Part shown: positions 26,039 through 39,381 of the stretch, piece by piece
Layout of the letters: each line of letters starts with the position of its first letter
How positions within the stretch are numbered: position 1 is the stretch's first letter
Assembly: GCA_008638375.1 (NCBI GenBank)
Contig: CM018035.1
Coordinates: 4,515,501 to 4,579,500, forward strand
From: Nyssa sinensis
Lineage: Eukaryota > Streptophyta > Magnoliopsida > Cornales > Nyssaceae
Reading direction: 5' to 3'
Length of the DNA stretch: 64,000 nucleotides
Position numbers and translations under genes: made by a program
Notes under the pieces: generated by a model
Told to the model about the DNA's origin: nothing
What the model saw: only the letters and a program-made list of their open reading frames with translations
Databases searched by the model: none

Positions 26039-27697
26039 TACCTTGTTTGTTTAGTTTGGTATAAAAATGAGATAATCATCACGTCTTCATTTTCACATTT
26101 TGTTTGTTGATAATGAAATTGGGGTTGGACAGGCCGAAGTGAGTGCCACCAGAATGGCCACGTTATACTTGTACATTGGCTATATAATATCTTATAAAAA
26201 TTTTGAAAGTGAAAACCAACTCATTGTACGGAGCCAGCCACGGGATAGGAACAGTATTTTGGATGTTTAATGACTTTACCTATCGAAAGAGATTAGTTCT
26301 TATTGTTTAGATACCTTCTTTTTTTAGTTCCGTTGTCATCATTGACAAGCTTTTGTAAATGTTGTTTTCAAACACGGAAGGCGTGTTGTGGTGTGGGCTC
26401 AATGAATTTTCACAATTTTTTCAAAATAGTAAAATAACACAATGAAAATTTAACATGTCTCTGGATTTTAACAGAGAGAGAATATAATCATATGTGATTA
26501 TATGAGTGGTTGTGTTAATAATTTAGAACCTTCATTTATAATTAATTTTAATTAAAATTAAATTATAAATTAAGGCCTTGTCAATTGGTAATGGATGATT
26601 TTTTTGAAATGGAGACTAAAATACAGAGTAAATGTTTGACCATAGAGTCTATATAAGAATCCTTATCACCTTAACTTTCTTTTTTCCTTCTTCGGACTGC
26701 CCAGAAAGCCGAAACAATAGTATTTTATTGTCTATGACATAGCTACTCCTCAACAGGAATGAAGTATATTTTTCCACGGCCGCCTGTTGTTGATCAATAT
26801 GAGCATCATACTGGCGGCTTTTTCCATGGATGCCGTAGGTAATTTACAATCTCCTCACTTTGGGTCGTCTTGGTTTTTTTTTTTTTTGGCCAATTTCATT
26901 TTGGGGCTTTCATGGGAGTCATCTGCAAGTCTCTAAGGTAAGATCGCTGACAGCTCATCATATGGGTGTCTGCGTAGTCATATTATGATTTGCAAAGTTC
27001 TCTTGATGTATAACAGCTATGTGTTTTGATTGTTATAGATTGTCTCTGAAGAAAATTCTTGGTATTGATGGGTTTGTCTTGACATTATGGTCAGCGACTG
27101 CGAGTGTATGTGAGTTGATGGCTCTTAAATATGTTTAATTTGGTTGCGATCTGGTAGAGCTTGATAGGTTTCATGAATCCCTTGTTGCTGGAAATTTGAC
27201 TTTTAATTAATACTTCGGAATCTGGATATGATCTGATGAATTGGCTTCAAGAGCTTAACGGATAATTGATGGGAGTCCTTGTTTTTTAACTTGCTGACTG
27301 GTTATATTAAGCTGGGTTTTTTGGTCTTTAATCTTTGAAGAGAATTAATGGGATTTCTGGAATTTCTTAAAATTGGGGTTTTTAATTTTGTGAAAAGTCC
27401 TTTCCAGCATCATTTTCCTATTTACCTCTCATTCTTGGAGAGATTTGATTCAGACTGTTGCAGTTTTGCTAGTGTGCTGCAGGGTAAGGTACAGAGTAAG
27501 ATGACAGTTCCCTCTGATTTAGTCCTTTTGAAGGTTTTGATTTTCACAAGTAACTTGAACTGGAGTGTTTCACATTGGGCATTTGGGGTTTCTTTTGCCA
27601 TTTAGTTTATTGTGGCTACTTGGTCTAATGCTCCAAGTACAATTATTTCATTAGTGGTAATCTAGAACAACAGTGGTGTATCTTTTGGGGGTTCTAA
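26039..27697 (+). other. Region between F-box gene and NB-ARC/ARM gene, with likely 5' UTR
   Basis: The part 26039-26640 is AT-rich intergenic DNA. The part 26640-27697 has a CT-rich stretch followed by a strong donor-like GTAAGATCG at about 26939 and T-rich sequence, which suggests a spliced 5' leader for the downstream gene. Exact leader exons cannot be fixed from sequence alone. The 85-codon open frame at 27348-27605 has no family features. Confidence 0.4.
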
Positions 27698-30600
27698 ATG
27701 GATGCATTGCAATTTATTTCTTCCGCAACACAGATAATCTCAAATATGATAGGGGCTGTTGGTGCACTAGAGCAAGCTTCTAGAAATCTTGATGAAGCTC
27801 CGAAAAGGATTCAAAGCCTAGAGGAATTTGCATGTGATCTAGAGAATTTGACACGCCAAATTAAGCAAAAACATGTCTACAAGCTTCATAAGTCCCAACT
27901 AGATCGCCAAATTGAAAGCTTGAATGGCCTTATTGGGCAGGCTACAGTCCAAACATCACGAAGGCAAGAAAGATTGTGTCAAGGAGTAGGTTTAAGAACT
28001 TGGCTAAGGTTGTATGGACTTCTGTGGCAGGAGACCCACTTGGGAAGATAATGAATTCAGTTAGGGATGACTTAAACTGGTGGCTTGAATCTCAAAGATT
28101 GACTGAACAAGTTGCAAATGTATTAGAATTGACTGCAAGAAACATCCCAGTTCAGTTGAAAATAAACACAGATCAAGGCTACCCGATTTCTAGTAAGTGC
28201 AATTTTGTGAGAAGCTTACTAGAGCAAGAGGATTCTCCTCTGGTTATTCTAATTGTTGGTTTATCTGGTATTGGAAAGTCGTGTTTGTCTCGTCAAGTGG
28301 CTTCTGATCCTCCTTCAAAGTTTGTGGGTGGAGCAGGTTGAACTTAAATTTGGGCAATGGTGCAGTAGGGCTGCTTGCAATGGCAGTAAGGTCGAATACC
28401 AAAAGCGGTTAGCAAGAAAAATATGTAAATTTCTGGTGCAAATTGGATACTGGAAGAAGATTTGGGATGACAACAGCGGAGATCTTGAATATATGAGTTG
28501 CCTGCTTCAGGAAGCCTTGTATGGGAAGAGCATTTTGATCCTTCTTGATGACGTGTGGGAACAAGACATAGTGGACCGGTTTGCCAAGCTATATGATAAT
28601 GATTGCAAATACTTGGTAACAACAAGAAATGAATCTGTTTATGAAATAACAGAAGCTGAGAAGGTAGAGTTATGTAAGGATGACATAAGGGAAATAAGCA
28701 AGGCAATTCTTCTCTACCATAGCCTCCTTAGAGAGGACGAGCTGCCGGTATGAACTGTATTATCTATTCTATTCATCATGTTCAAAATTTTGTTTGAATA
28801 GAAGCACAAAGCACAGGGCCAAGGATTTTATTTGGACATCTTTAAGTTACTTTTTATTGGAGCTACTATAATTTTATCTTCCTAATATCAATTCTTGTCA
28901 CCTAACATCCTCACATCACCTACTTAATTTTCAAATATGTTGTTTCTTGACTGCCCCAACACTTGACATGGCGTTAGCCATACATTGTCGTACAGAATTT
29001 TCATTTAGAACAGTTAATATGCATCAGCTTCATAGAACACCTCAAGCACATTTTTGAGTGACCACAAGCTAACCCTTTCTCTGCATCTATGACGATATGG
29101 AGCTAGGTAGCCTTTTCTTGACAAGTGTCACTCTATTTTCTTGCTGTCACAAGGCAAAAGTTTTGCAAGACTAACTCATCTCTGTTTCCATGCCATTTGT
29201 GATAGCTGAAAAGCTTTGAACTAATCCTTCCTTCAAGGCATGCATAGCTTCAAATAGAAGAAAGTTAAACCCAATCTACGTTTGAGTCCTTTGCAAATCA
29301 ATGAACATGATCCCAAATTGGTCAATAACAGTTCTACACTACGGAATTCATCATTCTACTGCCACTTGCCAAGTCCAGTTCTTATCCCATGCTAGACACA
29401 ACGAACTTTTATGAGGTTAAAATTCAGAAAAAATACATGCATCTTTACAAAAAAAGATGAGTGTCTTTTTGCATTGTATTCTGGAGGGTCTAGCCTTTGT
29501 CTACTCTCCCTTGCTAGGAGCCATATTTGTTGCTTGGGTTCAACTTGCCTGTCTTGATTTCTATTTTAGCATAATAAATGCAATCATTTTTACGTTATTG
29601 AATGATTCTGGAGATGTCATGATGTTACAACACAAACTTTTGTGTTCAAAATGTCATGTAATTATGGACTGTTCAGTTTCCATGAAAAAACCCAAGCACC
29701 CCTTGAAGTAACTGTTTCTAATACAAGTATAGTTTTAAGCATAGATTTTGAATAAAAAATAACATAGACTTCCAAAAATAGCTCTAAATTTATATTTTGT
29801 TTGCTTTAAATCAGAAACTTCTGCATATCTTCGTATGTTGTGGCCTATTATGACATTGTTGTGGCATGCTCAATACTCGCTCATTCTTTGAATTCATTGA
29901 TGATTTTAAATCCAAAATGAGAACCACTAATATTGTGCAAGCCATAATATATGAAAAGTTTATTGCAATAATATTCAGATATAAAGCCAAATATACCTTC
30001 ACACTCTTACAGGACCTATTTAGCTCAGAAAGCACAGGAGTAGGTAATAATTCTTCATTTTTTTTGTGCTAACCTGCATGACTAATTTTAACTCCTGTGT
30101 TGAGCAGTGTTCATCCCAGAGTCGAACCTTAACTCCTTGATTAGAGGAACTGATCCCTCAATCTATAAGAGTCAAGTTCAGCCAAACTGAAACCTATAAT
30201 TTTATTTTTTTTAGTTTAAAAACTGAAACTTATTATTAATTCTTGATTGTTAATTCTTCCTGCATGTGCTTATGTTATTTGTTCTTGTACAATTTTTCTT
30301 TACAGATTTCCATTATAATTTGCTGAGGAATTTTATTGTTCTGTAGGGGGTGGCAGAAGTTTTGCTTGAACGTTGCGGTCACCATCCTCTTACTGTTGCT
30401 GTAATGGGTAAGGCTCTCAGGAAAGAAATAAGAACTGAAAAATGGGAAAAGGCTATCACCAACCTATCCACCTATGCCACATGTGCCCCGGGTCCTGTCT
30501 CTTATGTGAATGAGAAAGAAGCTGAGAACACATTGACCATTTTTGGATCATTCGAGTTCAGTCTAGAAGCAATGCCTGAAGACTCCAGAAAGCTCTTTAT

Positions 30601-32442
30601 AGCTCTCGCTGCTCTTTCATGGGCTGAACCTGTGCCAGAAGCTTGCCTAGAGGCCATCTGGTCAGTTCTCGGGCAGGATAGTTTGTTTCCTCTCATAGTC
30701 TGCAAGCTTATTGAAGGCTCATTACTAATGAAAACTGATTCTTATCCCTTGTACCAAGCACATGACATGGTATCTCTGTACCTTGAAAGCAAGGTGAATG
30801 ATTCAGTTGAGATTCTATTAAGTGACTCTACCCCAGAAGAAACTGCATTTATCAGTCCCTGGCTTTTGATTTTCGGAAAGAAAACAATTAAAAAGGTCGC
30901 TGGGCAGAGGATAGAGTTTGTTCTCGGTGTTTTAGAAGAAAAGCAGGTAGTTATCACCCTGGAAGCAATTATCCAAGCTCTTATGGCTAGCATTTCCATT
31001 TCCGAATTCGAAGCTAGCAGAGCAAGCTTTAGCAGCATATTGGGACCCCAGATTGTGAATCTGATCTCAACAGATTCTCAGGATCTGACTGCAGTTTCTG
31101 CAAAAGCCATCACCAATATATTCAGTAAGAATGATTACTCTGATTATTTTCCCTCCCTTGAGACTAGTGGTGCAGTGAATAATCTCACAAGTGTGTTAGA
31201 AACCAGTGAGGACCCCATGATCCAAGCTAACATTTCAGCTGTCCTCGCAAAGCTGGCAGAATTTGGAAGCCCTGGCACAGTTGATGAGGTGCTTCAGAGC
31301 ATTCCCATGAACCGGCTAGCAGATTTGCTCTCTCCTAATGCTGAGGAATGGCATGAGAGTGTATTTACAACCTTGATGTCTTTGACGAAAGCTGGAAAGT
31401 CAATAGCTGTTGAGAGAATGCTTTCTTTTGGGATCGACAAGAAGCTAATAGAACTTCTTGAGGTTGGATCTGAGGCTGCACAACAGAGTCTTATTGTCAC
31501 ATTGAAAGCATTTTATGAGCTTGGAGGCCCTCCTACAAACGGGTCTCTTCGACTGAACCTCTTGTCGTGGCAAGCAAGACTTAGTTTGGAAAAGTTTGTT
31601 TTACCGGATCGAAATGTTCCCCTTATGCCGAAGCTACATACTTTTGAGGATATCATTCACCGGGTGCTTGGCAGTGATAACAAGCAGGTATCGGAGGCAA
31701 TGCAAGATCTCATACCAATCATTGAGAAAGCAGGAGACCGAAAAATCAGAGACATGATTTTACGAAGTCCTGTTATCAAAAGACTCTCAGAACTCCTGCA
31801 AAGTGGGCAGCCAGAACAGAACTCGGTGAGATCTGCATCTGCCTTTATACTAATGAAGTTAGCTTGCTCTGGGGGAGAACCCTGTATTAAAAAATTTCTG
31901 GAATATGATATTATTCCTGATCTGATCTGATCAAGATGATGCAATGCAACATCTCGGAGTTGCAGGATTCAGCCTACACTGCACTGCATCAAATGCTTTT
32001 TGGCAATGGTGGGGGCCTCATTTTGAAACAACTCCTCCAAATGAGTCTCATAGAGAGGTTAATTCAAGCAATAGAGAGCAAATCAGTGAAGACGAGAGAA
32101 GTAATTGTGCAATGCATTTTGGATCTTGTTGAGTTGGGAAACAAAGCCTGCTTGGAGAGGATGTTTTCTTTGCAAGTGGTGGAGAAGCTCGTGAGGATTG
32201 AAAAGGCCGGTGAGGGCACTGGTGAAAGTGTGGTTGGGTTTCTTACGGGGATGGATAAATGTAAGCATCTCACAACTGCGGAGCGTAAGGTGATGAAGCA
32301 ACAAGTGCTTAGGAAGGTGAGAACAGCTCTGAAAGGCCATAAATTTGAAGCTTCAATTTTAGCAGCTGTAGATGCTTGTGTATCTGAGGGTTCGAGAGGC
32401 TCTAGTAGTGGTGGTAGTGGTGGTGCTAAACACAGAAAATAG
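27698..32442 (+). CDS. NB-ARC protein with ARM-type repeats (non-LRR NLR relative), four indels
   Basis: Plant STAND-type P-loop ATPase of a conserved angiosperm family whose role is not established to my knowledge. Exon 1 is 27698-28747 and exon 2 is 30347-32442 (GT-AG, phase 0: LP-GVAEVL). N-terminus (1-160): helical, starting MDALQFISSATQII, like the coiled-coil/RPW8-type heads of NLRs. NB-ARC: Walker A GLSGIGKS (about 187-194), Walker B ILILLDDVW (about 276-286), sensor-like YLVTTRN, GLPL-type CGHHPLTVAVMG (about 359-370), and MHD-like AHDMV (about 487). The C-terminal half (about 530-1020) is alpha-helical ARM/HEAT-like repeats, with no LRR motif, and ends in a Ser/Gly-rich tail. Frame breaks: +1 near 27937-27941, +1 near 27963, +1 near 28336, and a 5-base GATCT-type duplication at 31915-31933. 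Without these eight bases the CDS is 3138 nt, 1045 residues plus stop. Confidence 0.85.
28748..30346 (+). other. Intron of the NB-ARC/ARM gene
   Basis: A 1.6-kb intron starting GTATGAACTG and ending TTCTGTAG. It separates the nucleotide-binding core from the GLPL motif and the repeat domain. Scattered open frames inside (for example 29457-29711) have no family features. I see no complete transposon in it. Confidence 0.75.
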
Positions 32443-34502
32443 TTGGTCACTTGATTGGTTGGTTGGTTGAGATTAGTCAAAGACGGGAGCTTGTATTTTG
32501 AGCTGCTCTTCAAGACACGGCCTTCTTGATATGCAGCACTAATATTTATACAACATTTTAGAGGTCGTTTGGCCAAGCCTCCGGAGGTTTAGAATTTGAT
32601 TCTTGCAAGCTAACGTTGCTCAGACCTCCATTCCAAAACAGCGTCCGCAACGCCCAAAGCTGATCCCCACCGCCCCGGTTAACGACCTCTTACTCAATTT
32701 TGAATTATATGCCAATTAGAGATAGATAGATTGTAGTGGATTATTTCTTTAGCTAGAAGAGAGCTTGTATGTACAAGACAACATGGTAGTTTCTTACTTG
32801 CACGGGTTTAATGTGTTTGGTTGTGAGTATATGATGTCCATGTTGACATTAGGAGTACACAGGCTGATGCACATTCTCTTTGTTGTACAAGGAAAAGGAA
32901 TTTGGTTATCCATGATTAAGTATCCGGTGTCCCGGGGACACTTGGCCTTGCCATTGTCTAATAGTAAACTGATATGTGAGTTATGTCATAGGTCAGACGG
33001 GAATAACCCACGTGATGTCTCACTACTGGAGGGTGCATAGCCGCCTTAGTGCCTTGGGGGCACTGAAAATATTTCCGTTGTTAAAAGGCACTTTATAGCA
33101 CTGTTGTGGCTATAATCCACATGGTTCCGACATCTGTGCAAGTAAAAAAAAACTGCTGCTATTGATTTCTGTTGGCTCCTCCTTTCCATAGTATAATTCA
33201 ATGTAAATTATATCACTTCTATAGGTACTGCTAAAACTCTCGAATCTATTCATCTTTTATTTTATCTTTTCTTATTATGTATCTCAATATCTTCATTTTG
33301 TAAGGAGCAAAGTGAAAAATTCAAGAAATTCTTATGTGAATTGGGTTCGTGAATTAAAGCAATCACAATTTGACATGTCGATGGATTGTTTAGTTTTAAG
33401 AGTACCAAAAAAAAAAAAAATTCCTATCCAATTGACAAGCTTTAATTAGTTTGATTCACAAACTTAAGTACATGGGTCGGTCTACCTAATAATAATTATT
33501 CGAGAGGCTCGCAACAGATTAGCTAATTGATGAGATAATAATCAATAGCTGGTTTAAGAGAATGATCAGTCACACTGGGACTATGACACAACCCCAGTTC
33601 CTACAGGACGCAGTAATGGAAAAAGCTTAAAAAAGCAATGCTGCATGGAGGTAAAAGGCCCATACGCCATTAACGTTTTTCAGAGAAACAACAACGGTAT
33701 CTGGAGACAAGTATCAGCTAAATCTATGCCATCAATCACAATCTAATATCCAATATTCTATTCCATACAGTATAGAACAATTTGATTATTTTTTCTATAT
33801 AATTTATATTGATGTTGCACTTTTTGGCTCTTGTGAGGGAATACTGCGGACTCCAAGCTCTGTCGCCTAAGAAACACTCAAAAAATGATCAAAGGGCTAC
33901 CGGATTGGCTCCGGCGGTAGCCGTTCCGATGCTTAAGTCAATAAACTGAATTGAAAGACAGTAATGTAAGCCAAAGAATAAGCATGCCTGTAAAGCGTAC
34001 CTTAGGGTTTTATTTGTAGGCTGAGTGATTCCTAAGTTGATTACGATTTGGAGCCATGAAAGTAGGGAATTGATCATCGAAGATAGCAGTTTTCATGTTG
34101 AATACCAAGACTGGAAGATATCCGTGAGTGATAGTTTCCTTATAGAAGATTGTTTCCTTATACTCTGCTCGGTAAGGTGCTAAGGCGGTGATGAGTTCTG
34201 AACCACGAAGAGTGCTCTGTAGGTCTGTGCTCAGACCTATGAGTTCTGTAAATAGATCTGCTCTGAAGGGCCCATGCTTGGATCAATGAGCTCTGGAGGA
34301 TAATTACTCGAGCTTATCCTGAATGGACGATTCTGTTCTGTAGGCCTTAGATGTCCGAGCTTTGTAATCACATGTGTCACATGGGGACTGGTCTGTCACT
34401 TTGTGGTATATCATATATATACCTCTATTCGTCCACTTAGCTCATCTTATTTTAATTCAATTTTTGTCTTGGTAGAGATCTAATACGTTGGATTTTTAGA
34501 AC
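32443..34502. other. 3' flank of NB-ARC/ARM gene and GC-richer block of unknown origin
   Basis: The part 32443 to about 32800 is the probable 3' UTR. From 33830 to 34450 the base composition rises sharply above the AT-rich flanks. That block contains repeated phrases (GTTCTGAACCACGAAG, GAGTTCTGTAAATAG, GATTCTGTTCTGTAGG) and a TATATATACC motif near 34420, like an LTR or a small noncoding transposon. I found no paired ends or target duplication. Confidence 0.4.
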
Positions 34503-35620
34503 TTTGAACCTAATTGATAAGGCTCACTACTAATTGTGAGTACAAGAGAAATTTAATCTATCATAAATTATACCACCTCTCTTGAAGTTTTTAAAATTAC
34601 ACTTTCTTCTTCTATTTTATGATACTCCTTTTCAGTCAATTTTTTTTAAAATGGCAAAATTATCTCTTTCATATTTTTTTTTCAATTTTTTAAATTTAGA
34701 CCAATTTTTTTCATTTTTTAAATAAATATTGATAAAACCTTATATTTATTTATATAAAATAAAAATAAATTATTTACTTTAAATTTAATTGATATGACTC
34801 ACTACTAACTTTGAACCTAATTGATATGGCTCACTACTAATTGTGAGTACAAGAGAAATTTAATCTATCATAAATTATACCACCTCTCTTAAAATTTTTG
34901 AAATTATACTTTCTTCTTCTACTTTATGATACTCATTTCCAGTCAATTTTTTTTTTTAAATGATAAAACTACTCCTCTCATGTTTTTTTTTTCAATTTTT
35001 TAAATTTAAACCATTTTTTTTTCATTTTTCAAATAAATATTGATAAAAATCTTATATTTATTTATATAAAATAAGAATAAGTTATTTACTTTAAATTTAA
35101 TTGATACGGCTCACTACTAACTTTGAACCTAATTGATGTAGCTCACTACTAATTGTGACTACAGAGAAATTTAATTTATGATAAATTATATTGATCTCTT
35201 TTAAAATTTTTAAAATTGTACTTTCCTCTTCTGTTTTATAATACTCATTTCCATTCAATTTTTTTAAAATAAATGACAAAACTAACCCTCATGTTTTTTT
35301 TTTCAATTTTTTAAATTTAGACCTTTTTTTCATTTTCCAAATAAATATTTATAAAAACCTTATATTTATTTATATAAAATAAAAATAAGTTATTTACTTT
35401 AAATTTATTTTTAAATAAAAAATATTTTAAAAAATGTTAAAAAAAATTGGTTAAAATTGAAAGAATGTAAAAATAAATAATTTTGTTATTTTGAAGGAAA
35501 TACATTGACTGAAGAAAAGTATCTGTATATTGTTACGTAAAATAGGAATAGAATTAGTAATTTTAAAAATCTTAAAAAAGATTAATATAATTATTAAAAA
35601 TCTTATAAAAAAATTAATAT
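34503..35620. mobile_element. MITE-like element with tandemly triplicated left arm
   Basis: Three tandem units start with TTTGAACCTAATTGAT at 34503, 34810 and 35122 (periods about 307 and 312 bp). Each runs through GGCTCACTACTAATTGTGA, an AATTATACCACCTCT-type phrase, AAAATTACACT and a poly-T stretch. These phrases also occur, in the same order, in the MITE at 2093-2598, so the two are related. After the third unit (about 35411-35620) comes an AT-rich tail with roughly inverse phrases ('ggttaaaattgaaagaatgtaaaaa'), which I read as the single right arm. I see no clear target duplication. Confidence 0.65.
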
Positions 35621-38014
35621 AATTTATTCTTTAATTTGTACATGGAATAAAAGCATGCATAAAGAGTAGAAGCAGGGATGACAATTTAACCCACCCCGTT
35701 GGGACTTGCATGGGACGAGTATGGGAGTGTTCATAAACGGAATTAGGGTAGGGCCTTTAAAACTCCGTCGGGTTTGGAACCGGTTTAGGGGATGGTCACC
35801 CCCGATCCTATCCCATTTATATATTATTTTTATTTTTATTTTTATATATACTATATTTACCAATAAATAACACTATATAAAAATAATTTTAAAATTTTTT
35901 ATATCACATTCATATTATTTTTTCTTATATTAATTCTTTTGATAATAAAAAATTAATTTATTTATCAAAATAAAAATTTTAACTTAATTAAAATATATAT
36001 ATATATATATATATCAAAATTTCGAGCAAAGCCAAGTGAAATCAAAAAATATAAACAAAATCAAGTACAAAGAATATAAATAAAATCAGAGTTGGTCAGG
36101 GTTGGTCAGTTCTAACTGCAATATTTTGCATGAAAGTAAAAGTAGATTTGATCTCCAAACCGTGACATACTAATGTCATTTGCAGGTTTGCTATGAGCAA
36201 CTCACCCACAAAATAGAACAGCCTTTACCAAGTATTGATTAAACAAGTATTCATATTTCATTCAACTCTGTAAAATTTAATCATAATTATACAAAGTTAA
36301 TTATATAAATTTCATATTTTATAATTAATATTCATAAGAAATTTAAAAAAAAAAATTTACAAGTCACTCTCTATTTATGTGTGTATAATTTTGAAATGCA
36401 TTTAAAACACTATATTTAAGCTGTTAATTGTCCTTATTCACAGATAATTTGCTGCCAAATTCAAGCAATACACTTTCAAAGATAAAACAAAATTATCAAT
36501 TTGCAAAAAGTAATTTTGAAGATGTTCATTTATAATCATTCATTGAATACTTTACTTACAGAAACAAAGAAAATGAAATTAAAAAAATGAGAATGGATTG
36601 AAATTCATTTTAGATTGATAGGATTTAAAATTTTTTTCAGTAAAAATAACTTTTCAATAAAAGGTACATCTTTTAATAGTCATATAAAAATTCATTTTAT
36701 ATGTATATGTATGTATGTATGTAGGTATGTATGTATGTATAAGGTTATCTATAACTAAAAGGCAAGAAAAAAATTATTTGATAATATCACACACACACAC
36801 ACAACAAATTTTCTTGGGCTTATCACCATGCTGATGATATGATGATGAAGTTGACATTAAAATTGTTGATGATTATGTTTATTGACTTCAAGTTACTCAA
36901 CAAGTTCAAAAGTCCAGAACTGAAATGATTGCTATAATTGGAGAACTTGGGCCAATTCAGACCCCCAACTTTTCAAAATCATTGACTCCCTTCAGTAATG
37001 AAATTACAAAATTGGTTGCCATGTTTGAAAGACCATGCATTTTCTTCCTCTAGACCACTTAAGTCTTTGATAGAGTTTAGATGTTTCCAACATGGGTTGT
37101 GCTAACCCAACAATTATTTTCAAAATTAGTTAGTCAAATACATTATTAAACAATACCTAATTATATGTCACATTTTGATTAAATTGTTGTAACAATTGAG
37201 TCAAAAAAAATCAATTAAGCGAACTGTAATTCATTAATATTATCTTTTTATTTTTAGAAGAAAAATAAGATTCAGTTTTTGTACAAGTAAAAAATTGAAG
37301 AATTAGTAAAAATTTGTTACCACCAATCTTAATAATTGACTAAATTTTTAAAAAAACATTATGATTTTAAAAGACTTAAAATATAAAAAGTAATATTATA
37401 CTTATTATCTATATTTATCTTCTGATTTAACCGTGTTATATTGACTCAATATCATATTATGATATAATATTGAGTTAAGATATCTCATATTGTTAAATTA
37501 ATAAATAAGTAATTTTTAGTAAAATTTGAAAATAAAGGTAATATTACTTTTGATATGAATCATAAGGCAATAGTTCCATCCTCGTGAAAAAGCATGTAAA
37601 ATCACAAGGCAATAGTTGCATGATCCAAAACCCATCATTTATCTTTGGGATTGTGATGATGATAACCTTTGACATTAATAATTTGATAATTAATTGTGTC
37701 CATTAACTTTAACCTACTCACCAAGTTCAAAAGCCCAATTATATGGGACCTTTGGGGCCCAATTCAGTCTCCCAAATTTTGGCAACCATTGACTCACCAC
37801 CCTTCGTCAAGAAATTACAAATTTAGTTGCCATGTTTGAAACACACCATGAATTTCTCTCTCTCTCTCTCTCTCTCATTGTGATTTGTGACAGACCCTCC
37901 AAGCGTTTGATAAAAGTTTTGACGTGTGCTCAAATGCATTGGGCCGACTAAGTTTCAATGGGTCCCATCCCTAGTCAAGACGAAAATTTGATCGGTTGCA
38001 CGATCATCTCACTC

Positions 38015-38091
<77 letters not shown>

Positions 38092-38261
38092 TGCAGCTTA
38101 ACTGCCATCGTAATTAAATTTAATTAATCAAATATGACGACTAATTTAAAGAGTAAAATTTATCAAAAACTTACGGTGTGTTTGGTTCAAACAGAAGGGA
38201 AAGGAATAATACGAGTTAGTAGATGCAAAACCCTTCTTCTTAATTGAGTAACTCTGAATGA

Positions 38262-38295
<34 letters not shown>

Positions 38296-38536
38296 TAAAC
38301 AATGTATCCTTCTTATTTTATTTAAGAAAATAAATAAGAGGAAATTAATAAATAAATTATTTTATTATGTAAATAGTAAATATGAATTTGCTTGTTTTAA
38401 ACTGAATAATTATTAATTATCTTTTTATTTTCATTCATCTTTCAGACCTCATAGACTATATTAATCAATTTTTAAATGTATTGTACTTAGAGAATGATAC
38501 AATTCTCATTTAATATAAATAATAATTTTGTCTTTC

Positions 38537-38596
<60 letters not shown>

Positions 38597-39350
38597 GAAT
38601 ATGAACTCTCAACTACCCTATTTGCCTAATAATCTGACTCTGTTTTAAACATCAAGTTGAAGATCAACTGTTTCGAATTAAAGTAGATAAGTAGATAAAG
38701 TAGTTAGAAAATACTCCTTGATTATTGCCTATATTTCAGCCTAAAGAAATAAAAAAAATAAAAAACAAATTATCATTTCATTCTTTCTAAGAGTTTAATT
38801 TAAATAAAAAAAGAAGAAGAAGGTAGATTGCATCTGTCAGGATGAAATAAATATTTTTGGTGCATTAATCAAATTGTGTTATGTAAAAATAAAAATAAAA
38901 TGAAAAGAAGAGATTAAATTAGTATATTGAGATTTTAAAATCTACCCAAATTATTTTATAGTATTGATTTAATCTTTATTTATTTTCTTTGCAGAACATG
39001 AGTTGTTAAATTTATAATAAAATAAAAAGAATTAAGAAGAGTAATATTAAAACTTGATTTATTTATATTTCAAGTCAATCTCGAACAAATTTTTAATTAA
39101 GTTAAGTTCGAATAACTTGATTTTTCATATAATATTTAAATACATATTACTTTATCGATGTGAATTTAAATTCAATTTAGTAATTTAATAAGTTTTAAAA
39201 TATATTTAATTTTTTTATTTATCATATTATTCTATCTTAAAAATTGAGTTGAGTCAACCCTAAATAATTTATTTCGACTTAGTACCTTATTTTTTTTAGT
39301 TCTGAAAAATAATTATCATTCTTTACAAATATAATCACGTGTCCCTTAAA

Positions 39351-39381
<31 letters not shown>

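Noticed and set aside
27348..27605. 85-codon frame upstream of the NB-ARC/ARM gene
   Set aside because: It lies in the probable 5' leader, with no homology and no continuity with the gene.
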